This document shows, piece after piece, positions 1 to 5,769 of a stretch of 20,604 bases of DNA (the stretch's first letter is position 1; each line of letters begins with the position of its first letter). Under the pieces are notes generated by a model, which did not search any database, was not told the DNA's origin, and worked only from the letters and a program-made list of their open reading frames with translations. The position numbers were made by a program, and so were the translations under genes. This DNA comes from Acidiferrobacter sp. (GTDB lineage: Bacteria; Pseudomonadota; Gammaproteobacteria; Arenicellales; UBA868), in NCBI GenBank assembly GCA_002694065.1, contig NZKZ01000004.1:1-20604 (forward strand), in the 5' to 3' direction.

Positions 1-2
1 TA

Positions 3-704
3 TTATTTGTCAACTTCTCCAATGCTGACCTGAGCGGGGCCAACCTCACAAGCATCGAAGCGAGTTTTATTGACCTGAGCGGAGCGGACTTGACCGGAGC
101 CGAACTGTTCGATTTCAGCGCTCCTAACCTAAGGGGGTGCCCTTCCAAACTCCCTGACGGATGGGGTTGCCTATCTCCCGAAGTCGCCAACATCTTGGGG
201 TGCGGGTCAGAGTGGGAGGAGGAGCATGCCTCCCAGGGATGGGAGGACGAAATGGTCGAGTTGGATATGGACATGTCCATCTGCAACTACCTGCTGATAG
301 GCCCCACGATGGATTTTGGGTCCGGGTATATTGACGGGTTTAACCTGTCAGGGATCGACCTGAGCGTAAGACCGCTCGAATGGATATCCGCAGTCAATCT
401 GACTGGATGCCCCAGCAATCTGTATGACGGATACATCTGCACGATGGGGGCCATATTGGGCCCAAAGGTCCGTCTTCATGACGCTAACCTGTCCGGGGCC
501 GACCTGTCCGGGGTCAACCTGTCTGAGGCACTGCTGGTGAGAGTCGACCTGAGCGATGCGAACCTGGCAGATGCTAACTTGGAGGGAGCATTCCTGGCAG
601 ATGCTAACTTGGAGGGAGCATTTTGGACGAATACAACATGCCCCGATGGGACGAACTCCGATGATAACGAGAATTCATGCGAGGACAATCTTCAGGGGAG
701 ATGA
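3..704 (+). CDS. Pentapeptide-repeat protein, 5' end outside window
   Basis: The reading frame is already open at the left edge and ends with TGA at 702-704, leaving 233 residues. Pentapeptide repeats of the A(D/N)LSG type fill roughly residues 8-40, 112-125 and 158-205, which predicts stretches of right-handed quadrilateral beta-helix. Between them are cysteine-bearing modules of the form GCPSxLxDGxxC (codons near 134-170 and 407-440) that each lead into further repeats. The tail carries TTCPDGTNSDDNENSC, a Cys-flanked Asp/Asn-rich motif I associate with extracytoplasmic pentapeptide proteins. The paired cysteines suggest disulfides and export, but any signal peptide would lie upstream of the window. 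Function is unknown; such proteins range from gyrase mimics to surface proteins. The family call is sure and the location is inferred. Confidence 0.85.
   Translation, partial: LFVNFSNADLSGANLTSIEASFIDLSGADLTGAELFDFSAPNLRGCPSKLPDGWGCLSPEVANILGCGSEWEEEHASQGWEDEMVELDMDMSICNYLLIGPTMDFGSGYIDGFNLSGIDLSVRPLEWISAVNLTGCPSNLYDGYICTMGAILGPKVRLHDANLSGADLSGVNLSEALLVRVDLSDANLADANLEGAFLADANLEGAFWTNTTCPDGTNSDDNENSCEDNLQGR
564..623 (+). repeat. 30-bp tandem duplication inside the pentapeptide gene
   Basis: Two adjacent 30-bp units, 564-593 and 594-623, differ only at their last base (C versus T). Each encodes two pentapeptides (LADAN LEGAF). The near identity at DNA level indicates a recent in-frame duplication, adding about half a turn of the beta-helix. 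Confidence 0.9.
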
Positions 705-744
705 TTGCTTTATTGCTCAGGACTGTAATCCTAGGCGACGCCCA

Positions 745-900
745 TTACCCCAGGATGCCAGCAAGGGGGTTTTCTCTGAGCATTGAAGTCCTGCTGAAGA
801 TGACAAATAGGATGAGCAAGAAGAAGACCACCAGCCTTCCCATGTTGATAATCGGGCGGATGTCCATGTACATGGCAAAGCTAACCCCTCTATGAGGCAT
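745..900 (-). CDS. Possible 51-residue single-pass membrane protein
   Basis: On the minus strand an ATG at 898-900 opens a frame of 51 codons closed by TAA at 745-747. The product has a short polar start, one strongly hydrophobic segment of about 16 residues (residues 24-36 core, VVFFLLILFVIFS) preceded by Gly-Arg, and a short polar tail. Codon choice resembles the neighbouring genes (CTG, ATC, GTC, AGG, AGA). Its placement makes sense: it ends convergently with the pentapeptide gene and diverges from the gene starting at 990. Other starts at 873 or 867 would still keep the membrane segment. No family is recognised and no clear Shine-Dalgarno sequence is seen. It could be a chance frame. The overlapping plus-strand frame of similar size (677-895) looks less protein-like. 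Confidence 0.35.
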   Translation of the reverse strand: MPHRGVSFAMYMDIRPIINMGRLVVFFLLILFVIFSRTSMLRENPLAGILG

Positions 901-989
901 CCGAAATTTCGGGCAGGGACCTCGATGCCCCCCTCGACAAGGGTTTTGTCGCCTATTGATTTAACTCAAATCCTAGCGCTGGCACATCC
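901..989. promoter_or_regulatory. Short divergent intergenic region with palindrome
   Basis: A perfect 12-bp palindrome, ccgaaatttcgg, lies at 901-912, directly before the possible start at 900. An AT-rich element (ttgatttaa, 957-965) sits about 25 bases upstream of the ATG at 990, the spacing expected for an archaeal TATA box with a leaderless or near-leaderless transcript. The assignments come from spacing only. Confidence 0.35.
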
Positions 990-1190
990 ATGGTGGGCGA
1001 CGAAAGGGGGCGGGGGCTGCCATTGCCGCCTCATCAAATAATTGGGTTATCACTACTGGGAGTTGTCCTTGTGTCACCGATTGTCCTTGTGTCACCGATA
1101 GTAGAGAGCTCCTTCCTCTATTTCTTACTAGGTACATGGGTCCTTCAGGCAATCGTAATCCTGACTCTCTATCCTACGAAGAGGGCATGA
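990..1190 (+). CDS. Small two-helix membrane protein, unknown function
   Basis: The predicted product has 66 residues: a short charged N-terminus (MVGDERGRG), a hydrophobic segment at about residues 19-38 containing the exact duplication VLVSPI-VLVSPI, a short ESS linker and a second hydrophobic segment at about residues 42-58, ending in a basic tail (TKRA). This topology suggests a hairpin membrane protein with both ends in the cytoplasm. No family is recognised. An AT-rich element about 25 bases upstream supports expression from its own promoter. A small hairpin (gatctt-ccc-aagatc, 1189-1203) overlaps the stop codon and might act in termination. The evidence for a real gene is moderate. Confidence 0.5.
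   Translation: MVGDERGRGLPLPPHQIIGLSLLGVVLVSPIVLVSPIVESSFLYFLLGTWVLQAIVILTLYPTKRA
1063..1098 (+). repeat. 18-bp perfect tandem duplication
   Basis: The unit ttgtccttgtgtcaccga occurs at 1063-1080 and again at 1081-1098 with no mismatch. It keeps the reading frame and lengthens the first membrane segment of the small protein by six residues. Confidence 0.95.
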
Positions 1191-1262
1191 TCTTCCCAAG
1201 ATCGGCGCCCACCTATGATCCGCCGTCACAGCTGACGCAGGGGTAGTAACCGACGACCCAGC

Positions 1263-1282
1263 CTAGTCGAAAAAACGACTAG
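1263..1282 (-). terminator. Hairpin with T6 loop after the MC1 gene
   Basis: Seven-base arms ctagtcg (1263-1269) and cgactag (1276-1282) enclose six A residues. Read on the minus strand, the loop is TTTTTT, starting just after the MC1 stop codon (1284-1286). A T-rich stretch directly after a stop is what archaeal RNA polymerase usually needs to terminate. The hairpin may also protect the RNA 3' end. Confidence 0.5.
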
Positions 1283-1283
1283 T

Positions 1284-1547
1284 CTAAATTCGGTCAATTC
1301 GTATCTTCTTCACGTTGGCCTTGTTTATCATATCAGGTAGCCAGTCCGGTGCGTTTGCACCCTTTGGGACCTTGCTCTTTGAGCCAGAGAACACGTGAAC
1401 TCTGTTAGTTCCCCTCTCCCTGAGGTGGATGTCAGTGTGACCCCTTGACGCCGCCTTCAGAGCTGCTCCTCTGGGCTGCTTGCTGTGGAACACTTGAGCA
1501 GTGTCCTTGCTGTTCTGCATCAACACGAAGTATTTCTTGTCTGCCAT
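1284..1547 (-). CDS. Archaeal chromosomal protein MC1
   Basis: The 87-residue product matches the non-histone chromatin protein MC1 of methanogens and haloarchaea along its whole length. It has an N-terminal FVLM strand, the KQPRGAALKAASRG helix region (about residues 23-36), the LRERGTNRVHVFSG strand pair (about 42-55), and the C-terminal loop with the conserved Trp (APDWLPDM, about 66-73) followed by a basic VKKIRIDRI tail. MC1 is a monomeric DNA-bending protein that binds the chromosome without sequence specificity and prefers bent or branched DNA. Length is normal for the family. The start is fixed by an ATG with a strong GGAGGA eight bases upstream and a TATA box further up, so the gene has its own promoter despite lying downstream of the Lrp-like gene. 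Confidence 0.93.
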   Translation of the reverse strand: MADKKYFVLMQNSKDTAQVFHSKQPRGAALKAASRGHTDIHLRERGTNRVHVFSGSKSKVPKGANAPDWLPDMINKANVKKIRIDRI

Positions 1548-1555
1548 GTTTGGAT

Positions 1556-1591
1556 TCCTCCGGTTCGCTCCAGTCCTTCATAGGTATAAAA
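1556..1591 (-). promoter_or_regulatory. TATA box and Shine-Dalgarno of the MC1 gene
   Basis: On the minus strand TTTTATA (1585-1591) lies 38-44 bases before the start codon, predicting transcription from about 1560. GGAGGA (1556-1561) follows at eight bases from the ATG. This is one of the clearest promoter plus ribosome-site pairs in the window, as expected for an abundant chromatin protein. Confidence 0.6.
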
Positions 1592-1648
1592 CTTGAGGAG
1601 AAATACGGCATACTGTGGCTAAGTTGGCAGTATTCCGGTTATCGCGGT

Positions 1649-1882
1649 TCAGAGTTCTGCGCATGCGAGGGTCTTCGTATTGGTCACTCCCTCTATCGAA
1701 CGGATGGAGTCGACCACGTACTTGGCGATCTCGCCCATGTTCTCTGCCTCTACCTTGAGTATCATGTCGTGATCGCCGAAAAGCACCTGGGCGTCGGAGA
1801 CGAAGGGGAGGGAGGAGGCCTTCTCGTACACTGAATACTCTGAGCCGGGTTCCACATCCAGCAATACGTAGCCTACCGACAT
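1649..1882 (-). CDS. Stand-alone Lrp/AsnC ligand-binding (RAM) domain protein
   Basis: The 77-residue product is one alpha-beta RAM domain (AsnC_trans_reg type): a first strand GYVLLDVEPGSEYSVYEK, a V-x-x-AQVLFGDHDMILKVEAEN centre with the family-typical G-x-x-D turn, then a helix (MGEIAKYVVDSIRSIEG) and the final strand VTNTKTLACAEL. The DNA-binding helix-turn-helix of full Lrp is absent. Stand-alone RAM proteins form oligomers that bind amino acids and can modulate other regulators. The ATG at 1882 was chosen over longer in-frame starts, because extension would run through the divergent macro-domain gene. An AT-rich element (1907-1912 region) about 25 bases upstream suggests a leaderless transcript. 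Confidence 0.82.
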   Translation of the reverse strand: MSVGYVLLDVEPGSEYSVYEKASSLPFVSDAQVLFGDHDMILKVEAENMGEIAKYVVDSIRSIEGVTNTKTLACAEL

Positions 1883-1978
1883 GGCCACGGGATGTTGGCA
1901 TTGGGGATTAATGATTCCCCGTTTCTGGAAATTTCTGATACGATGAATACATATCGGATGGCCTCTCTTCGCCGCCTT

Positions 1979-2620
1979 ATGGCCGATGTAGTAATCGTCA
2001 GGGAGTGTAAGCACGGGCAGGTCCGAGTACTCTACGGGGACGTAATCAAGGTCGAGGGGGATGTAATGATGATCCCAGCCAACAGCAGATTGGCAGGAAG
2101 AGAGGGCCTGGACGAGAGGATGCACCAAGCCGCAGGAGATGGCCTAAGGGAGGCTTGCGCCAACATTGCAAAGGAGAAGAGGAAGTCTAACCTCCAGCCC
2201 TGTGGGGTGGGGGAGGCTGTTACCACGCCGGGATTCGACTTGCCGGCATCGAACCTGGTTCATGTAGTGGGGCCCGACTGCAGGAGGCCGACCCAGGACA
2301 ATTTCCGCAGAGAGTTGCTAAGGAACTCATATGCCGCCCTCTTCGAGCAGGTGGAGAAGCTTGAGCCGAGGGAAACCCTAGTCCTACCCCCACTGGGAAT
2401 GGACGTCTTCGCATACCCGCACAGAGAGGGGGCTAGGATGACGATGGAAATCGTTCTCGGCTGGATGGACGCGGAGCACGACCCGGGGGTGGACATGGTT
2501 CTGATTGTCACACATGAGGACAATTTCTTGAATAACATGAAAACGGTCTACAGAGAAAGCGAGGATCAATTCCCCGGTGTCGATAGGACCAGAGAGTACA
2601 GAAAGGGAAAGTTCCAGTGA
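1979..2620 (+). CDS. Divergent macro-domain (ADP-ribose-binding) protein
   Basis: The 213-residue product shows a macro-domain order: YGDVIKVEGDVMMIPAN (about 19-35, the GDI Asp at 21), AAGDGLREAC (51-60), GVGEAVTTPGF (76-86) with HVVGP after it, and LVLPPLGMDVFAYP (134-147) where the phosphate loop lies. Macro domains bind or hydrolyse ADP-ribose on proteins, nucleic acids or metabolites. Two usual signatures are altered: the Gly-rich GGGV loop reads AGREGL and the STGIYGYP-like loop reads LGMDVFAYP, so substrate and activity are uncertain. In-frame ATGs at 1892, 1943 and 1958 are possible. I prefer 1979 because the upstream codons (CGG, CGC, CTT) are unlike the rest of the gene and ATACATAT sits about 26 bases before it. 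The Hjc gene follows after 43 bases. Confidence 0.8.
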   Translation: MADVVIVRECKHGQVRVLYGDVIKVEGDVMMIPANSRLAGREGLDERMHQAAGDGLREACANIAKEKRKSNLQPCGVGEAVTTPGFDLPASNLVHVVGPDCRRPTQDNFRRELLRNSYAALFEQVEKLEPRETLVLPPLGMDVFAYPHREGARMTMEIVLGWMDAEHDPGVDMVLIVTHEDNFLNNMKTVYRESEDQFPGVDRTREYRKGKFQ

Positions 2621-2663
2621 TTGGGACCGGTGTCCTCAATAACCCTGAGAATAGGATATCGCC

Positions 2664-3236
2664 GTGGGGAGCAACTACGAACGCGAGCTTAGGTCAGTTC
2701 TGGCAGGCGAGTTGAAGGGGGTTCGCGCAGTAACCAGATCTTGCAACGAGGTCGAGAGAGCCAAGGCAATGAGGGTCGTCCAGAGGCCGTTCTTGGTAGT
2801 CAGGGCGCCGGGAAGTGGCTCCGAAGGGACTGGTGACCTTCTGGCGCTTAGAGGCGACATCTGCTTCCCGATAGAAGTAAAGACCTCGAAGAAGGAAAAG
2901 ATCTACCTCTCTGGGAGGACCAAGGACCAGTACCTAGCACTTCAGTCGACCGGGGAGAGGTGTGGCCTCCTGCCACTCTACGCATTCAGGCTCAAGGGAG
3001 TGAGGGGGGATAGTTGGAGGATCTTGAAGGTCGAAGTCGAAGGGCTTAGTGGGAAGCTAAGGCACCTATCCAGGAGCATTCCTTCCTTGCCCCTCACCAG
3101 CAGGGGCTCCCCCTACCTAGACTGGGCTTCCGGGATGCCTATGCACAGGTTCCTCTCTCTTATCTGCAAGTCGGAAGGGGTCAGGGGCATTGGCCCCGGA
3201 ATGCCTAGCCCGACCTCGCATTCAATCACGAGTTAG
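2664..3236 (+). CDS. hjc: Holliday junction resolvase, Hjc family
   Basis: The 190-residue protein has the archaeal Hjc nuclease core. By comparison with the Pyrococcus enzyme the active site maps to E6 and R7 (YERE), D58 (GTGDLLA), E71 and K73 (IEVKTSKK); the VRAPGSGSEG loop before D58 is also conserved. Hjc cuts four-way DNA junctions during recombination and fork repair as a homodimer. About 25 extra residues (roughly 20-44) separate the first helix from the core, and a C-terminal extension of about 50 residues follows the usual end. The start is GTG, preceded by no strong ribosome site. It probably shares a transcript with the macro-domain gene, pointing to DNA repair. Its TAG stop overlaps the TAA stop of the opposing coiled-coil gene. 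Confidence 0.88.
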   Translation: MGSNYERELRSVLAGELKGVRAVTRSCNEVERAKAMRVVQRPFLVVRAPGSGSEGTGDLLALRGDICFPIEVKTSKKEKIYLSGRTKDQYLALQSTGERCGLLPLYAFRLKGVRGDSWRILKVEVEGLSGKLRHLSRSIPSLPLTSRGSPYLDWASGMPMHRFLSLICKSEGVRGIGPGMPSPTSHSITS

Positions 3237-3418
3237 GTTTTGTCTGACGTCAGGTCGACCTCTATGGCCTCCATCTTCGATTTCAGCGAGTCCAGTCCAT
3301 CCCGTATCTTTTCCAGTTGTGCCTGCTCCAGAATCCTGCTCACGCTGTCCCTCTCACGGGACAGTGAGTCGATCCGGCGATTCAGGCTCTTTGAGTTGGG
3401 GCTGCCGCCTTGTGACAT
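3233..3418 (-). CDS. Small coiled-coil protein, unknown function
   Basis: The 61-residue product is Ser- and charge-rich and mostly one amphipathic helix: from about residue 12 onward it repeats hydrophobic residues every three to four positions (RRIDSLSRERDSVSRILEQ, then IRDGLDSLKSKMEAIEVDL), as in a coiled coil. No family is recognised. I chose the ATG at 3418 over one at 3457, since the extra residues (MKRENTCNHIRRA) are unlike the rest and GAATACATG lies about 25 bases upstream as a possible TATA box. It is divergent from the site-2 protease gene and overlaps the Hjc gene by four bases at their stops. Confidence 0.55.
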   Translation of the reverse strand: MSQGGSPNSKSLNRRIDSLSRERDSVSRILEQAQLEKIRDGLDSLKSKMEAIEVDLTSDKT

Positions 3419-3496
3419 AGCCCGTCTGATGTGGTTGCATGTATTCTCTCTTTTCATGAGACGCAGGTTGAATAGAGTGGTGCTTAGTGAGCAAAC

Positions 3497-5005
3497 ATGG
3501 CAGAAGAAGCGGGGGGCAGAGGGTACCTGGTCCCTCTGCTGGTGCTGTACCTGTTATTCGCGATGGGTATGCCGGCCTGGCTGGTTCTGCTGGTTGGCTT
3601 GTGGTACTTCGGGTTGGTACACGCCGAGTCGATAGGGATCCTGGACAGGTTCAACGCAACCAGGGCACTTGGGATCATCTTGATGGTGAGGACTCGCAGA
3701 GGTATGCGCCTTCTCGAGTGGATCTCCAGGCCGAAGAGGTTCTGGCGCGCTTTCGGCGAGGGATCGATTTGGCTGTGTTTCTTTGTTATGTTCGGAGTAG
3801 TCCTGCTACTGCTGCTTAGTGTGATCTCGACGGCCACGAGCCCCCCCGAGGAGTACCTCCCGGCCAGTGATCTACTGCTGATCCCGGGAGTAACCAGTTT
3901 CGTTCCATTCTGGTGGCCTGCTCTAGCACTGATTGTTGCCATAATCATTCACGAGTACAGCCATGGGATTCAGGCGAGGGCCCATGGAATGAGGCTCAGG
4001 AGCTTCGGTCTTCTGCAATTGGGTCCGCTTCCGATTGGAGCGTTCGCCGAGCCAGAGGAGATGGAGATGGACAGGGCCCCTAGGAGGGACAGGTTGAGGC
4101 TCTTCGCGGCTGGCCCTTCGATCAACATCATCGCGACTTATATTGTGCTCATTTTGCTTTCATCCGTGGCCAGTGGGATGGTTGCTGCACACGATGGTGT
4201 TCACGCTAGGGACATTGTCGAGGGGGAGGCTGCTCACGATGCCGGGGTACTCCCCTTCGAGACGATAACCCACATTGACGGGAACAGGATCCTGGACTAC
4301 CGGGAGTTCTCTGATGAAATGAGCGGCCTGTCCGCTGGTGACTCATCCACGCTGACCGTTCTCTCAGGGCCCGATTCACAGGGGTCCAGGTCCGAGAGGA
4401 GCGTCTCAGTGGTCCTCGGGGATCGGTACCAGTACTACGTAGATGGCTGCGATGGCGATTCTGAATGCATAGAGAATAGGATCGAGTTGCTAAGGATAAG
4501 CGGAATAGAACCCGGGGACGCGTTCCTGGGAGTCTCGGGTCTGGTATCCTCAACGGGCGGGGTTGAGGGTTACTCCGGGATTGTCGATGGAGAATACTCT
4601 GCCGCTTGGACAGTTGTCGTCACGCTGATCAGGCCGCTGTTGATGCTGAATGTCCCCATTGCCAACGACGGTCAGACGATGATCCTGGAAGAGCGCGCAA
4701 TGCTGGTCGCAGGGGATGGGGCGATTTCCCAGATGCTGGGGACGGATGGGATGCTGATGGTTTTCGACTTCCTATTCTGGTTGGTCTGGATCAACTTCCT
4801 CCTGGGATTCGCTAACCTGATTCCGATGATCCCATTCGATGGGGGTCACCTGGTTAGGGATGCCACGCACTCCGTACTCAGGAGGTTTGGGCGTCAGGCC
4901 CACCCCATGCGAATAGAGGCCCTGTCGAACAGGATTAGCAGCCTGAGCAGCATCTTCATCCTGCTGGTGCTTCTGATCCCGGTGATCATTCCCCGGATGC
5001 TTTAG
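3497..5005 (+). CDS. Site-2 protease family intramembrane metalloprotease (M50)
   Basis: The 502-residue membrane protein has both halves of the S2P zinc site: HEYSH at residues 152-156 (HExxH, His152, Glu153, His156) and the distal Asp in NLIPMIPFDGGH (Asp448). Hydrophobic helices lie at about 10-40, 91-111, 140-156, 208-230, 418-445 and 481-500. Between the catalytic halves, about residues 235-360 form a PDZ-like sensor region, with an added acidic, cysteine-containing stretch (VDGCDGDSECIENR). These enzymes cut transmembrane segments of membrane-anchored regulators or remnant signal peptides inside the bilayer. The ATG at 3497 follows an AT-rich element (ttgaatag, 3468-3475) about 26 bases upstream, suggesting a leaderless transcript. 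The substrate cannot be told from the neighbourhood. Confidence 0.92.
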   Translation: MAEEAGGRGYLVPLLVLYLLFAMGMPAWLVLLVGLWYFGLVHAESIGILDRFNATRALGIILMVRTRRGMRLLEWISRPKRFWRAFGEGSIWLCFFVMFGVVLLLLLSVISTATSPPEEYLPASDLLLIPGVTSFVPFWWPALALIVAIIIHEYSHGIQARAHGMRLRSFGLLQLGPLPIGAFAEPEEMEMDRAPRRDRLRLFAAGPSINIIATYIVLILLSSVASGMVAAHDGVHARDIVEGEAAHDAGVLPFETITHIDGNRILDYREFSDEMSGLSAGDSSTLTVLSGPDSQGSRSERSVSVVLGDRYQYYVDGCDGDSECIENRIELLRISGIEPGDAFLGVSGLVSSTGGVEGYSGIVDGEYSAAWTVVVTLIRPLLMLNVPIANDGQTMILEERAMLVAGDGAISQMLGTDGMLMVFDFLFWLVWINFLLGFANLIPMIPFDGGHLVRDATHSVLRRFGRQAHPMRIEALSNRISSLSSIFILLVLLIPVIIPRML

Positions 5006-5006
5006 C

Positions 5007-5699
5007 CTACTCTTCTTCGATCTGCCTGGGCTCGTGGACCTCTCGGAAGACAACTTTCGCTACGCCCACGTTCTCTCTCAGCGTGGTGACGAGGGAGAAC
5101 TTCGTGTATGCCCAGTTCTGGTCGTATGCCATTTGCTCGGGGAGGGTCAAAGTGATGTCGTCGCCGTCGAACTCTATCTCGAAGTCCTCGCTACCGGTGT
5201 TCATCTTCATCAGCGTCTGGACCTTCTCCTCCCTGTCTTCGACCACCTTGACAATCTTGTAGTTGTACTTCAGGGTCACGCCGGCCAATGGGTGGTTGTA
5301 GTCTATCCTGGCCCTGCCCGCGCTCATGAATTGCAGGATTCCGTTCCTACCCCCGATCTCCACCGGGGCTCCGATGGCCAGTGTGTTGGGGTCCCTTACG
5401 CTCCTGAGAAGGACATTCTGGGAGATCGTCTCGATCTTGTTCTGGTCCCTGTCGCCATAGGCCTCTACGGGCTCGATCTCGAATTCGTAGTCCTTGCCTG
5501 ACTTGGCGTCCCCGAGGTGCGCCTCGAATCCTGGGATCAGCCTCCCATCGCCAACTACCGTGATCATAGGGGAGTAGGTCCTGTTCTCGTCGAAGAGGTC
5601 GTGCTCCTTAGCCGTCTCCTCCCTGGTGGTCTCGATCAGCTTCTCAGTAGCGGCATTGAACAGGTCGTAGTCAATGTGTACAATAGAGCCGTTATCCAT
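5007..5699 (-). CDS. FKBP-type peptidyl-prolyl isomerase, SlyD-like with archaeal C-terminal domain
   Basis: The 230-residue protein begins with an FKBP half-domain (VHIDYDLFN, about 7-15; LIPGFEAHLGDAKSGKDYEFEIEPVEAYGD, about 54-83), continues with an inserted flap domain (about 84-133) and returns to the FKBP fold at DYNHPLAG (133-140) and LKYNYKIVKV. This order is typical of SlyD-like FKBPs, which isomerise prolyl bonds and bind unfolded chains through the flap. About 70 further residues (160-230) form an additional domain as in long archaeal FKBPs. No signal peptide is seen, so it is probably a cytoplasmic chaperone. GAGGTG (5705-5710) five bases before the ATG fixes the start. It ends one base from the site-2 protease stop, convergently, with no room for a separate terminator. 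Confidence 0.9.
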   Translation of the reverse strand: MDNGSIVHIDYDLFNAATEKLIETTREETAKEHDLFDENRTYSPMITVVGDGRLIPGFEAHLGDAKSGKDYEFEIEPVEAYGDRDQNKIETISQNVLLRSVRDPNTLAIGAPVEIGGRNGILQFMSAGRARIDYNHPLAGVTLKYNYKIVKVVEDREEKVQTLMKMNTGSEDFEIEFDGDDITLTLPEQMAYDQNWAYTKFSLVTTLRENVGVAKVVFREVHEPRQIEEE

Positions 5700-5769
5700 C
5701 CAAGCACCTCAAGCGGCCTCGCGACCCGCTTCCCCTTTTTCATTCAAACGGTTTTTCTCCGTCGCTTGT

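Noticed and set aside
677..895. Plus-strand frame of 72 codons after the pentapeptide gene
   Set aside because: It overlaps the pentapeptide gene, has irregular composition and competes with a more protein-like minus-strand frame (745-900).
1883..2128. N-terminal extension of the Lrp-like gene to 2128
   Set aside because: It would run through the divergent macro-domain gene, has no RAM or helix-turn-helix similarity, and the 77-residue domain from 1882 is complete by itself.
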